Shown here: positions 19,270 through 28,015 of the stretch, one piece after another
Position numbering within the stretch: the stretch's first letter is position 1
Layout of the letters: each line of letters opens with the position of its first letter
Assembly (NCBI RefSeq): GCF_007990445.1
Contig: NZ_AP019841.1
Location: 1,984,001 to 2,048,000 of the forward strand
Length of the DNA stretch: 64,000 nt
Direction: 5' to 3'
Origin: Leptotrichia wadei
Lineage (GTDB): Bacteria > Fusobacteriota > Fusobacteriia > Fusobacteriales > Leptotrichiaceae
Position numbers and translations under genes: made by a program
Notes under the pieces: model-generated
Told to the model about the DNA's origin: nothing
The model's input: the letters and a program-made list of their open reading frames with translations, nothing else
Database searches by the model: none

Positions 19270-20300
19270 AAATGCAACATTTTTCAAATTTCCTCAAATT
19301 TAATTTCATGTAAAAATTTTTCAAATGGTGTTGCATAGTTTAAACATTTTCTAGGTCTTGAATTTATTAGCATTAAGGTTCTTAGCAAGTCTTCTGTTTC
19401 TACTTTTGATATATCGGTCTTCTTTGGTTAAAATTCTCTTAGAAGACCGTTACTATTTTCATTGCATCCTCTCTGCCATGAGCAATAAGGATCTGCAAAA
19501 TAGAAATCTATTCCCATTTCCTCTACTTTTTTCCAGTATGAAAATTCTTTTCCTCTATCTGATGTAAAAGTTTTAAATGCTTCTTTCGGAATATTTGATG
19601 TTAACTGCTTTATTGCTTCCAACATCGAATTTTTACTTCTATCTGGCATTTTTATTGCTACATAAAATCTCGTCTTTAACTCCACAAATGTTGCAAAACA
19701 AGCTTTGCTCTCTCCTCTTGACGAAACTACGGAATCCAACTCCCAATGTTCAAAAACTTCTTTTTTTTTGACTTCTTCTGGTCTTTCACTAATTGACTTT
19801 CCAATATTAAATTTTCCTCTCGTTTCTTTAGTTTTCGCTGTTTTTCCTTTTCTTGATACATCAAAAAAATTCTTATACAGCCAGTTGTAAATAGTTTTAA
19901 AAGATAATTTTCCTTTTAGTTCTGGTCCTACAATTTGTTCTGGCGACCACCTTTCACAAAGTTTAGACTCTATCAAATTCTTTAATTCAGAAGTAATTTT
20001 GTAATTTCTGCCTTTTTTACATCCTTTATTATTGGCATTTATTTGAGCTTTTTCAGCACAGTATTCACCTTTAACTCTCTTAATTTCTCGATAAATAGTA
20101 GTCTTATCTTTTTCAAGAATTTCAGCAATCCTCGCTATTTTTTAATTTTCTTTTAGCAAAACTTCTAGTTTATTTCTTTTATTTATGGTAAAATGTTTAT
20201 GACTCATGATATATTTCCTTTCGTTAATGTTTTTGTGGTTACTAACATTTTAACACGAAATTATCATGAGTTCTATTTTATTTTAAAATTTGTTGCATTT
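19270..20300 (-). mobile_element. IS30-family insertion sequence, inactive
   Basis: About 1.03 kb bounded by inverted ends AAATGCAACA (19270-19279) and TGTTGCATTT (20291-20300). It contains one leftward transposase gene with two internal stops. Size and single-ORF organisation fit IS30. Confidence 0.8.
19284..20207 (-). pseudogene. IS30-family transposase with two nonsense codons
   Basis: Start 20207 (MSHKHFTINKRNKLEVLL, AAGGAAAT upstream) and natural end at 19284. The 307-residue reading frame has an N-terminal helix-turn-helix (IAEILEKDKTTIYREIKR). The IS30 DDE core follows: HWELDSVVSSRG, FTSDRGKEF and NENSNGLLREF. TAA at 20142-20144 (codon 22) and TAA at 19428-19430 (just after REF, where homologues have Phe) interrupt it. 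The frame stays open elsewhere, indicating recent inactivation by point mutations. Confidence 0.88.
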
Positions 20301-20696
20301 TATTATACAATCTATCATTCATTGCAGTTACTTAATTTCTTTATTCCGCTAACTTCATTTAGAGGAATTGCACTAGCAATAGCGGTTAACAGTAAAAATA
20401 AAACCACAAAATTAAACCTCATTTTGCCCACTTCCATTCTATTTACTGAATTTGGACTTTGTTTAACTACCAACTCAAACTCTCCTTCTGATAATTCACT
20501 CAATATTAGTTTCTCATTGGAACATTCAAAAGTCCTTCAAAGTCTATATTTTAAAGGGTTTATAATTTAATTTGTTACCAGTACACTTATTTTATTTTAA
20601 TTAAAGATATTCAATTTGTTTATCTTGATAAAAAAATATTTATTATATCATTTCAGCTACTTTTTTACGATAATTTTTTTGATTTGTTGCAATATA
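20301..20696. other. Stretch between IS30 and IS5 elements
   Basis: No convincing gene. A leftward frame (20315-20422) encodes a 35-residue peptide beginning MRFNFVVLFLLLTAIASAIP, like an isolated signal peptide. It is preceded in frame by about 40 acidic residues, so it may be the end of a disrupted membrane-anchored protein. The rest is AT-rich filler. Confidence 0.3.
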
Positions 20697-21590
20697 TTAG
20701 ACCTGTTCGATACTTATTATAAATTGCACAAATCAACGAAAATCTCAGGGCAAATTTTCTTCTCTTGTTTCTATAACGTGTAGACACTATCCTGAATTTC
20801 TTGATATGCCTGTTCACATGCTCTATGTAGATTCTACGTCTTGAAATAATTGAATTGTATTTCTTGTCCTCCTTAGTTAGTTTATGCTTTTTCGTCGATT
20901 TCTAGGCACCAAGCTGTTGCCGTGTATCTTATCCATACCTATGTATCCCTTGTCGGCAATTAAAAGGACATCTTTTGAAAAATGCACACGGCTTCTGCAG
21001 AACAGCCTGAAGTCATGAACGCTCCCGTGCGAAAACGATACGTTGAGTATACTTAAATCCTTTTCGTCTGCCACTATCTGAGCCTTTATAGTATGTTTTT
21101 TCCTTTTTCCTGAATAATATTTCCGCTGTTTTTTTTAGGACGCTCAATTTCACATTTCGTAGCATCAACCAGCACGACTTCTATCTCAGTGTCCCTGACA
21201 AGTTCCCTTTTTTTGGGCAAAGAAAACTCCTCGCTTTTTATCAAGATGTTTTCAACCCACTTAACGCACTCACAGACGGTACTTTTTGCAACACCGTATT
21301 CAAAGGCAATATTTTCCATAGTCCTGTAGTCACGATAGTATGAAAGCATAATTACAAGTCTGTTAAGAACAGACAGTTTTGGCGGATGTCCGCCTCTTAA
21401 ATGTTCAATTCTGTATGCTTCATTCAAAAGTTTCAGCATTTTATCAAAGGTATTTTTTTTAATGCCAAAAATTTTCTGATAGTTTTTGTCTTTAAGTTTT
21501 TTTATTCTTTCAACATTGTTTATCATTTTCATCACCAGTATTATTATACCCTGATATTGGTCTTTATACAAGGTTATCGAACAGGTCTAA
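20697..21590 (-). mobile_element. IS5-family insertion sequence
   Basis: About 0.89 kb with perfect 14-base inverted ends AGACCTGTTCGATA (20699-20712) and TATCGAACAGGTCT (21575-21588), flanked by TA on both sides. It carries one leftward DDE transposase split over three frames. Confidence 0.8.
20700..21571 (-). pseudogene. IS5-type DDE transposase (DDE_Tnp_4 class), frameshifted
   Basis: N-terminal part (21571 to about 21128): helix-turn-helix KLSVLNRLVIMLSYYRDYRTMENIA and VVLVDATKCEIERPKK. The second frame (to 20877) has YYSGKRKKHTIKAQIVAD and LLIADKGYIGMDKIH. The third frame has KLTKEDKKYNSIISRRRIYIEHVNRHIKKFRI. The first shift is a -1 change at an A8-C run (T8 at 21129-21136), matching an A-AAA-AAC slippery heptamer, so it could be programmed. 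The second is at a T5 run (20888-20892) and looks like a plain one-base loss. Probably inactive overall. Confidence 0.82.
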
Positions 21591-21629
21591 TGTTAATTTA
21601 AAAAATTTATTCATAGTTGATTTCCTCTT

Positions 21630-22064
21630 TTAGTTTTTTAATATTTCCATTAGACTACATGCATTCATTTTTTGATATTTCGAAGCTTTAGAAAGTATAT
21701 CTTTTTCTTTTTCTTTTGGAATATAAATTAAAATATTTTTTTCATTTTTTTCTAACCCCAACATTTTACTTAAAACAACTTTTTTAGAATCAAAAAAATT
21801 TCGTTTACTTTCACCATAACTTAGAATCATTCCTAAAGAAACTATGATATCCCAGCTACTTTTTACTTCCACCAAATTTTGGTTATCGTCTAACTTGTAT
21901 AACTTTATATTTTTCTTTTTAAGTTCTTGATACGAATTAAAGTAATATTCTTTTTCTTCTTCTAATGAATTTATTTTACATTTTATATTATTTTGTTTTT
22001 CTCTAATTACAAATACAATAATTAATGAGAAAAAAATTAATACTATAGTTATACATTTTTTCAT
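21630..22064 (-). CDS. Hypothetical membrane-anchored protein
   Basis: 144 residues. An N-terminal signal anchor (CITIVLIFFSLIIVFVI) is followed by a basic, hydrophilic domain (KCKINSLEEEKEYYFNSYQELKKKN...). No lipobox and no known family. It lies at the downstream end of the group of co-directional unknown genes 22129-24602 and starts 65 bases after the 212-residue gene, so it may belong to the same unit. Confidence 0.55.
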   Translation of the reverse strand: MKKCITIVLIFFSLIIVFVIREKQNNIKCKINSLEEEKEYYFNSYQELKKKNIKLYKLDDNQNLVEVKSSWDIIVSLGMILSYGESKRNFFDSKKVVLSKMLGLEKNEKNILIYIPKEKEKDILSKASKYQKMNACSLMEILKN

Positions 22065-22128
22065 ATTATATTTCCTCTTAATTCAAAAAATTTTTATATA
22101 TATCTAATATTTTTATAAGAATCCGTCT

Positions 22129-22767
22129 TTAAAATAAATATTTATTATTGTTATTAGCATCTTTTCCTTTTCTTAATTCTGAATCTAGTTCTTTTATTAT
22201 TCTTTCTATCTCTTTTTGATCAACTGATAAAGTAGATAATACATAAATTATTAATAAATCTCTTTGGTTTTCTACTTCTTTTATTTCTAAAAGCCCAAAA
22301 ACAAATGAAGAAACTTTTTTTTGCATTTCTTGTAAACCTTTTTCTATAATGCTTTGAATAATTTTGGTTATTTTATTACTCTTTCTAACTTCTTTATTAT
22401 ATTTCCCTTCTGCCAATAAATAAGATAAATGTTCATAAACTTCTCGACCGTTTCTTACTTCTCTTAATTTATCATCATCATCTATGATTCTAAAAATTGT
22501 ACCTGATCTTTTAATATATTGGTATAGTTTATAATAATAATTTCTCGTAGCATTATCAGGAAGTTTAGTTGGGTTTATATTATCTTCTATAGTTTTTACT
22601 ACTTTAAATGTAATTTCTTCAACATAAGTCCTTATCATTAATGGATCTGAGCCTAAAAGATTATTTCTAAAAAAACTATCTAATTCTCTATAATGTATAT
22701 AACCATACTTTAAAGCATTTTTTATTTCATTAATTTCTATTGCTGTTATTTTACCTTTTCTATTCAT
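22129..22767 (-). CDS. Hypothetical helical protein of the island gene group
   Basis: 212 residues, no signal peptide. It is rich in Lys/Glu/Ile and predicted to be mostly helical. An AAGGAAGTTATAGC site precedes the ATG at 22767. The middle part (RDLLIIYVLSTLSVDQKEIERIIKEL) is moderately hydrophobic. It directly follows the 185-residue gene (15-base gap) in the same direction. No family recognised; probably a component of the same system as its two upstream neighbours. Confidence 0.55.
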   Translation of the reverse strand: MNRKGKITAIEINEIKNALKYGYIHYRELDSFFRNNLLGSDPLMIRTYVEEITFKVVKTIEDNINPTKLPDNATRNYYYKLYQYIKRSGTIFRIIDDDDKLREVRNGREVYEHLSYLLAEGKYNKEVRKSNKITKIIQSIIEKGLQEMQKKVSSFVFGLLEIKEVENQRDLLIIYVLSTLSVDQKEIERIIKELDSELRKGKDANNNNKYLF

Positions 22768-22782
22768 ATGCTATAACTTCCT

Positions 22783-23340
22783 TTAATTTAAATTTATATC
22801 ACTTTCATTGAAAGCTGTCTGTTTTAATTCTAATTCAAAATATCCTTCTCCAGCTCTAGTATTACCACTTGATGATAAAAGATTGCTGCTTAATGAAGTT
22901 TCTGGAAGTTCTTCTCCTGCTTCATTATCTTTGTCAAATAAATGTTTTACACTTTTATATTGGTTAAATAATGTTCCCATACCAAGTGTTCCCATTATTC
23001 CACTAACTATTCCTTCGCCTTCATCTTCGGGACTATTATTTTCTGAAGCTGTGGGAAGCAATCTTCCTACAATTCTTAATGTTACTTGGCTTTGAGAAGC
23101 ACTCATTGTTTCACCATATATTGGGTTTGTGCTGTAAGATACTTCCAGTATTTCATCACTTGAAAGAATCACTCCGCCTTGCTGTGTCAATCCTCCCATT
23201 GCATTTGAAATTGGATTTTTATTTTCTCCATTTGAGACAAAGTTCATTGCTACATTTGGAACTGAAACATTACCTAAGCCTCCGAACGGATTATTTGATG
23301 TATTGTTATTTCCTCCAGCTATACTTACTCTAAATTTCAC
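22783..23340 (-). CDS. Hypothetical protein related to the 'membrane-associated protease 1' type
   Basis: 185 residues starting MKFRVSIAGG, with a Gly/Asn/Ser-rich N-terminus. The segment LSSDEILEVSYSTNPIYGETMSASQSQVTLRIVGRL resembles the N-terminal strand region of the 24228-24602 protein. A Gly-rich loop and a hydrophilic C-terminus follow. Such proteins are annotated in Firmicutes near VgrG-like and toxin genes. I infer an extracellular or apparatus-type beta protein, without proof. The name 'protease' in databases is not supported by any visible catalytic motif here. Confidence 0.5.
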   Translation of the reverse strand: MKFRVSIAGGNNNTSNNPFGGLGNVSVPNVAMNFVSNGENKNPISNAMGGLTQQGGVILSSDEILEVSYSTNPIYGETMSASQSQVTLRIVGRLLPTASENNSPEDEGEGIVSGIMGTLGMGTLFNQYKSVKHLFDKDNEAGEELPETSLSSNLLSSSGNTRAGEGYFELELKQTAFNESDINLN

Positions 23341-23376
23341 AATTTTTCCTCCTGTTTATTTCTTTTATTTAAATTT

Positions 23377-24159
23377 TTATTCTACTATTATTTTTCTAGG
23401 TATTATTCTTTTTTTCTCAACTTTTTTTCTTTCTGTTCCTAAATTATCTAATATTGTCAATAAATGTCTGAACATTTGTTCATTTGTATAATTTTCATCT
23501 GTCAAATTAAGTTTTGCATTTATATATGAAGTTATAACATCACGTTCTATAACCTCTTGCTGTAAACAAGTTACATAGAAATTTATATCAAAAATATCAA
23601 GATTTTCCTTTTTTGAAACTTCCTTTCCCCATAGTTTTAATACATGTGGATGAAAAGTTCCCCATTTATGTACTGAAGAATATTTTGTATTTATAATCTC
23701 CATCAAGTTAAAATCTCTTCTCAAATCCCTGAAATTTTGATAATCATTTCTCAATTCAGCCCCTTCTCTTGTAATAAATCTTGTTATCTCAATTTCATCT
23801 TCATTAACATTTTCACCAAGCTCCAGCACAAAACGTCCTTCCCTTACATAATATTTTCTTTCTTCTATATCTGACACTAATTTAAGTTTTAATATATATC
23901 GTTCCTCTTGTTTTGGCATATCAAATATATAATCTTCCTTCATCCAAAAAAGTTCCCCGTTGCATTTTGCCATTCCTTTTGTAATTGTCACTATTCTCTC
24001 GCTGTAATTGGGTATTAAGTCGAACCCTTTTATTATTCCATTACTTTTGTCATAATACATCAAGCTCAATACTTCAAGCGGGTTATCTCTTAATAAATCC
24101 AAATCTTCCTTTTCCAGCACATTTCCTTTTTTAAAAACTGGATATTTATTTATAAACAT
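23377..24159 (-). CDS. Hypothetical structural protein (family often mis-annotated 'DNA and RNA helicase')
   Basis: 260 residues, start 24159 after AGGAGG. It begins MFINKYPVFKKGNVLEKEDLDLLRDNP, a pattern I associate with a conserved family accompanying the 124-residue gene's family. No Walker motifs, so a helicase role is not credible. The beta-rich middle (RIVTITKGMAKCNGELFWMKEDYIF) and paired charged strands suggest a baseplate- or shell-like protein. It sits in a leftward unit with the genes on both sides. Function unresolved. Confidence 0.5.
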   Translation of the reverse strand: MFINKYPVFKKGNVLEKEDLDLLRDNPLEVLSLMYYDKSNGIIKGFDLIPNYSERIVTITKGMAKCNGELFWMKEDYIFDMPKQEERYILKLKLVSDIEERKYYVREGRFVLELGENVNEDEIEITRFITREGAELRNDYQNFRDLRRDFNLMEIINTKYSSVHKWGTFHPHVLKLWGKEVSKKENLDIFDINFYVTCLQQEVIERDVITSYINAKLNLTDENYTNEQMFRHLLTILDNLGTERKKVEKKRIIPRKIIVE

Positions 24160-24189
24160 TATTTTTGTAATTTCCTCCTATAAAAATAA

Positions 24190-24222
24190 AAGGAGATAGA
24201 CGGGATTGTCTACCTCCTTGTG
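24190..24222 (-). terminator. Strong hairpin between the 124- and 260-residue genes
   Basis: Leftward stem AAGGAGGTAGAC/GTCTATCTCCTT (one internal mismatch pair) followed by TTATTTTT. It ends the upstream transcript or attenuates it. Confidence 0.75.
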
Positions 24223-24227
24223 TTACA

Positions 24228-24602
24228 TTATGCTTCCTGAGCAGCATATCCACCTTCAATTGCAACTTCTTTAACTTTCTCTTTTTTCTGTTTGATTTTC
24301 AATGAGAATGTTCCAGTTCCTGCCTGATTTCCATAGGCCTCTTCGTAATCGACAACAAACGCATTTGTCATATCAATTTTTCTTACCATTTGTCCTGCGG
24401 ATATTACCTCTAATGATACAGTTCTGTATGCATCGCTTGATTCAGCAGGTACTAACGACCATTGAGCAACCTTTCTTGTGTCATCTTCAGCATCTCCATT
24501 TGTAGCTGCCAAAATTTTCCCTTTGATTTCAAGAATAATTCCTAAATCAGTTGCTCTTGCGTTTGAATCATCAGGTGATTCTGAAAGAAATTTAACATCC
24601 AA
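24228..24602 (-). pseudogene. 'Membrane-associated protease 1'-type protein, 5' end lost
   Basis: 124 residues read from a TTG at 24602. The frame is open further upstream, with E-S-I-L-D-V-K preceded by about 22 more codons, to a TAA near 24673, but contains no ATG. The core PDDSNARATDLGIILEIKGKI, AQWSLVPAESSDAYR, SAGQMVRKIDMTNAFVVDY and GTGTFSLKIKQKK is the family signature as I remember it. Homologues have about 30-40 more N-terminal residues. The adjacent 24693-26348 gene probably replaced the 5' end. An AAGGAG lies before an ATT codon, so a rare start is conceivable. Confidence 0.55.
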
Positions 24603-24692
24603 GATGCTTTCCTTTTCTAATAAAATTTCTTCTCCTTGTCCTTTTACGTTCTAAATTGCAAATTTTTGAAATTTGATTTTAATTTCTAACTT

Positions 24693-26348
24693 TTATTTAC
24701 TAACAACCTTCACACTTTTACCATAAAACGCTATCCCAATCTTCAAAATATTCTTTATCCCTCTAGCCTTCAACCTTGTATCATACTTTTTCTTATCTAT
24801 CTGCTTCAAAGCCTCTTCTGCCTTTGCTCTCATTCCTTTTTCAGTCTTTGAAATTTTAAATTCCATAAGATATGCCTTCTCATTGCTTTTTATTGGTATC
24901 ATCGCTAAATCATATCTTCCATATCCGCTCTCATTATTTGAGACAATTTCATATCTTCCCATAAGAAATCCTACAAGCCCTATCATAAATACCTGATAAA
25001 TTTTTTCCATTTCACTGTCCAAATCAAAATGGCTTAACATGTTTATCATTATTTCACTCAATGTTTTCTCAAATTTTCTAATATCTCCATTTTCAAGAGC
25101 TTTTATTAAAGTATTTGTCTTTACTTCTGTTCCAAAAAATCTATTCAAAAATAAATCTCCAAAATAACTTCTTATTTCTCTGTTCGGTATTTTTAAATTA
25201 TAAGTATTTTTGGATTCTATTCTTTCCGCCTGTTTTTCAGCTTTTGTCAAATATCCACTATATAAAAATAACTGCCAAATCTCATCATCATTACTCAAAA
25301 GACTTTTTATTGTAGTCCCATCCGAAATATATTTTTCAATGCTTTCTCCGTCAGTAAATTTCTTTAAATCAGTATAAACACTTTCTCCAACATTATCAAG
25401 CATATTTCCCAAAAGCATATTTCCAGAAACATTTGCCCAGTATGATTTTATTTCTTTTTCTCTTAAATAATTGACAATAGACCATGGATTGTATATTTGC
25501 TCATTTCCAAAAAGATATCCATTGTACCAGCTTCTTACTTCTTCAATTTTATATTTCATATTAAAGTAATCAAGCATTTCAATTACTTCGCTTTCCAAAA
25601 GCCCAAAGTATTCTGCATAATTTTTGCTAAGTACAGTATTCACATAAAGATTGTTTAAGCCTGAAAAAATTCCTTCCTTTATAATCCTTGTTATTCCCGT
25701 AAGAATGCCATATTTCAATGAATCATTTGTCTTTAATGCAGAACTATAAAATACTTGAAAAAATTCTATCACTTCATTGTAATAACCTTTATCAAAAGCA
25801 TTTATTATTGGAGAATCATACTCATCTATCAAAACTATTACTTTTTTCCCATAATATTCACAAAGAAAATCAGACAAAAGTTCCAGTGAAGTATTGAGAT
25901 CAATATCATTTTTTCTGTTTTTAATGGAATTATATATCTCTTTATCATCTTCATCCATCTTGTCTGTAATATATTGAAATTCACGATAAAGTTTTGAAAT
26001 TACTTTTTTTATTTCTAAACGACACATTTCCCAGGTATCCGCTTTCAAATCCTTTAACGAAATAAATATTACAGGATATTTTCCTTGTTCACTCATATAT
26101 TTACTATCAGATATTTTTAAATTTTCAAAAAGTGTTTTATTCTCATCTTTATTTTTGACATCAAAAAAATATTTAATCATTGACATATTAAGCGTTTTTC
26201 CAAATCTTCTTGGTCTTGTAAAAAGTGTTACAGGAGTTCTATTTTCAAGCATTTTTTCTATTAATAATGATTTATCCACATAATAATATCCATCTTTTAT
26301 TATTCTTTCAAAGTTTTCCACCCCTACTGGAACTGCTTTTTTATTCAT
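24693..26348 (-). CDS. AAA-ATPase-like/PD-(D/E)xK protein, paralogue of the 8.2-9.9 kb gene
   Basis: 551 residues. Same architecture as the 8167-9864 product: YYYVDKSLLIEKML, P-loop region LFTRPRRFGKTLNMSM, Walker B VIVLIDEYDSPI, then WYNGYLFG and YNPWSIVNYL. The nuclease-like end has GYGRYDLAM and LMEFKISK. Sequence has diverged throughout, so the copies are old paralogues rather than a recent duplication. The start at 26348 has AAGGAAA upstream. It lies inside the island, directly upstream of the truncated 124-residue gene. Role unknown. Confidence 0.88.
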   Translation of the reverse strand: MNKKAVPVGVENFERIIKDGYYYVDKSLLIEKMLENRTPVTLFTRPRRFGKTLNMSMIKYFFDVKNKDENKTLFENLKISDSKYMSEQGKYPVIFISLKDLKADTWEMCRLEIKKVISKLYREFQYITDKMDEDDKEIYNSIKNRKNDIDLNTSLELLSDFLCEYYGKKVIVLIDEYDSPIINAFDKGYYNEVIEFFQVFYSSALKTNDSLKYGILTGITRIIKEGIFSGLNNLYVNTVLSKNYAEYFGLLESEVIEMLDYFNMKYKIEEVRSWYNGYLFGNEQIYNPWSIVNYLREKEIKSYWANVSGNMLLGNMLDNVGESVYTDLKKFTDGESIEKYISDGTTIKSLLSNDDEIWQLFLYSGYLTKAEKQAERIESKNTYNLKIPNREIRSYFGDLFLNRFFGTEVKTNTLIKALENGDIRKFEKTLSEIMINMLSHFDLDSEMEKIYQVFMIGLVGFLMGRYEIVSNNESGYGRYDLAMIPIKSNEKAYLMEFKISKTEKGMRAKAEEALKQIDKKKYDTRLKARGIKNILKIGIAFYGKSVKVVSK

Positions 26349-26449
26349 AAATTTTTTCCTTTCTTAGTAAACAAAAAACGATTAAATCCAAAAAAAAGAA
26401 ACAATAAAACATACTATAATATACAACAAAAAAAAGAAAAGGGCAACAC

Positions 26450-26600
26450 GTGAACTACTCCCGCTTTTAGAAGTGGGAGCTTCTTGGGAAGTATCTGCTT
26501 TTGTTAGCCAAATATATTTACCAAGCTCTTCGGGTAGTTCCTACCCTGTCTTTTTTTATTTTCTTAATATTTCAACATTTCTTTTCCAATGTTTTTTATA
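26450..26600 (-). ncRNA. Putative omega-RNA (reRNA) at the tnpB 3' end
   Basis: In this family the guide RNA scaffold spans the tnpB 3' end and the right end. Here the stretch holds two hairpins (GGGTAGGAACTACCC at about 26533-26547 and CTCCC...GGGAG at 26458-26479). The scaffold would end at the GTGAAC boundary, and the guide would be copied from sequence just left of 26450. The 5' limit is a guess. Confidence 0.5.
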
Positions 26601-27661
26601 TTCAGTGCCGCATTGTAATCTCTATCAATTTCAATTCCACAACACTCACATTTATAACTTCTTTCTGATAATTTAAGCTCCTCTTTAATATTTCCACATC
26701 TACTACAAGTTTTCGATGACGGAAACCACTTATCTATCTTCAAAAATTGTTTCCCTAAAAACATCAACTTATACTCAAGCATTCTCAAAAACATTCCCCA
26801 TCCATTATCTCCTACACTTTTACCAAAATTTAATGCCTGGCTCATGCCTTTCATATTCAAATCCTCGACAACCACAGCATTATATATTTCAGACAATTTT
26901 TTCGATAATTTATGTAAAAAATCTCTTCGGCAATTTTTAATATACTCATGCAATTTTGATATTTTCGCTTTTTGCTTATACCAATTTTTAGAAAATTTCA
27001 CTTTTCTTGACAATGATTTCTGCAATTTTTTCAATTTTTTCTCCAACATCCTAAAATATCTTGGATAATCAGCCCTTTGGTTTTCAGAACTGATAAATAA
27101 TTCAGACATAGAAAAATCAAGCCCAATTACTTTATCATTACTTGGGATTTTTTGAATTTCTTTTTCAAATTCTGTCAAAACAGAAACATAGTAATTTCCA
27201 TTACTGTTTGTCAATGTTACTGACTTTATCTTGTAATCCTTCGGTATTTCTCTATGATATTTTAATTTTATTCTTTTCAATTTTGGTAAAACCAAATATT
27301 TGTTTTCCTCAATTCGTATCGAATTGTTCACACAATTTGTCGTATAACTTTTGACACTTTTCTTTTTAGATTTGAACCTCGGAAATTTTGCCCTCTTCTG
27401 AAAAAAATTCGTAAACGATCGTTTTACATTCAATTGAGCATTTGAAAGTGCCAAACTGTCCACTTCTTTCAAAAATTGATTTTCACTTTTCAAACTAGCA
27501 GGTGTAATTATTTTATTTTTTCCAGTTTCTTCATAAAATTTATTCGCAGTATACAAAATCGTATTGTAAACAAAACGAACACATCCAAAAGTCTTGTTTA
27601 TCAATAATTTCTGTTCCTTATTTGGATAAATTCTGTATTTGAATGCTAAATTATATTTCAT
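26564..27661 (-). CDS. tnpB: RNA-guided nuclease TnpB
   Basis: 365 residues, intact. N-terminal wedge/REC part: AFKYRIYPNKEQKLLINKTFG. RuvC catalytic residues appear intact: Asp182 in VIGLDFSM, Glu266 in VVVEDLNM and Asp348 in IDRDYNAALNI. Between the last two is a zinc ribbon, CSRCG (319-323) with KCECCG (337-342). In studied relatives TnpB cuts DNA next to a short motif under omega-RNA guidance and promotes transposon retention. Start 27661 after AGGAGGTG. No tnpA beside it. Its reading frame is undamaged, unlike the other IS genes in this window. Confidence 0.93.
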   Translation of the reverse strand: MKYNLAFKYRIYPNKEQKLLINKTFGCVRFVYNTILYTANKFYEETGKNKIITPASLKSENQFLKEVDSLALSNAQLNVKRSFTNFFQKRAKFPRFKSKKKSVKSYTTNCVNNSIRIEENKYLVLPKLKRIKLKYHREIPKDYKIKSVTLTNSNGNYYVSVLTEFEKEIQKIPSNDKVIGLDFSMSELFISSENQRADYPRYFRMLEKKLKKLQKSLSRKVKFSKNWYKQKAKISKLHEYIKNCRRDFLHKLSKKLSEIYNAVVVEDLNMKGMSQALNFGKSVGDNGWGMFLRMLEYKLMFLGKQFLKIDKWFPSSKTCSRCGNIKEELKLSERSYKCECCGIEIDRDYNAALNIKNIGKEMLKY

Positions 27662-27755
27662 GAAATTACACCTCCTTTTGATTTTGAATATTATTTTTAA
27701 TTATTTCTTTAGAGATTTTATCATTAATGATTTCTCTTTGATATTTTATACAAAA

Positions 27756-27784
27756 ATTGTATCATAAGAGTATCCTTTTTTCAA
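27756..27784 (-). promoter_or_regulatory. tnpB promoter
   Basis: TTGAAA (27779-27784), 17 bases, TACAAT (27756-27761). The -10 overlaps the palindrome ATACAA-N3-TTGTAT. The same promoter block recurs in the relic at 51.78-51.84 kb. Confidence 0.6.
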
Positions 27785-27858
27785 TTTTTTTACAAAAAAA
27801 GCAATTCCTCTCCCACTTGTAGAAAGCCTACGACTTCTTGCTATCTTTTTGTTAAAAT

Positions 27859-27887
27859 AGTTGCCAGTAAGTTGCCAATAAATTTTT
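27859..27887. repeat. Right border direct repeat of the accessory island
   Basis: AGTTGCCAGTAAGTTGCC... directly repeated, with 3 mismatches in 28, at 19180-19207, about 150 bases inside the tRNA-Phe 3' end. Confidence 0.35.
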
Positions 27888-27952
27888 AATGTATTGAAAT
27901 AAATAGAAACAGATTAAGACAGGATAAAACTGCAAAGTACTATAAATAAAAG

Positions 27953-27989
27953 AAAAAAGTGCAATTCAGCATAAACACTGATTTGCACT
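27953..27989 (-). terminator. Terminator of the tRNA operon
   Basis: Leftward stem AGTGCAA (27983-27989)/TTGCACT (27958-27964) followed by TTTTTTC, 27 bases beyond tRNA-Phe. Confidence 0.75.
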
Positions 27990-28015
27990 ATATATCACAT
28001 TTTTAACTATTCTAA

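Larger units (their letters stand above)
26450..27855 (-). mobile_element. IS200/IS605-family element carrying only tnpB
   Basis: A leftward tnpB flanked by typical ends. The right end at 26450-26480 has hairpin CTCCCGCTT/AAGTGGGAG and boundary GTGAAC. The left-end region at about 27800-27855 has a small GTAG...CTAC hairpin. No Y1 transposase tnpA is present, so any movement needs TnpA in trans. Relics of the same ends occur at 1.24, 0.45 and 51.74 kb. Confidence 0.75.

Noticed and set aside
23377-24159. Database-style label 'DNA and RNA helicase'
   Set aside because: No Walker A/B or helicase motifs are present in the translation.
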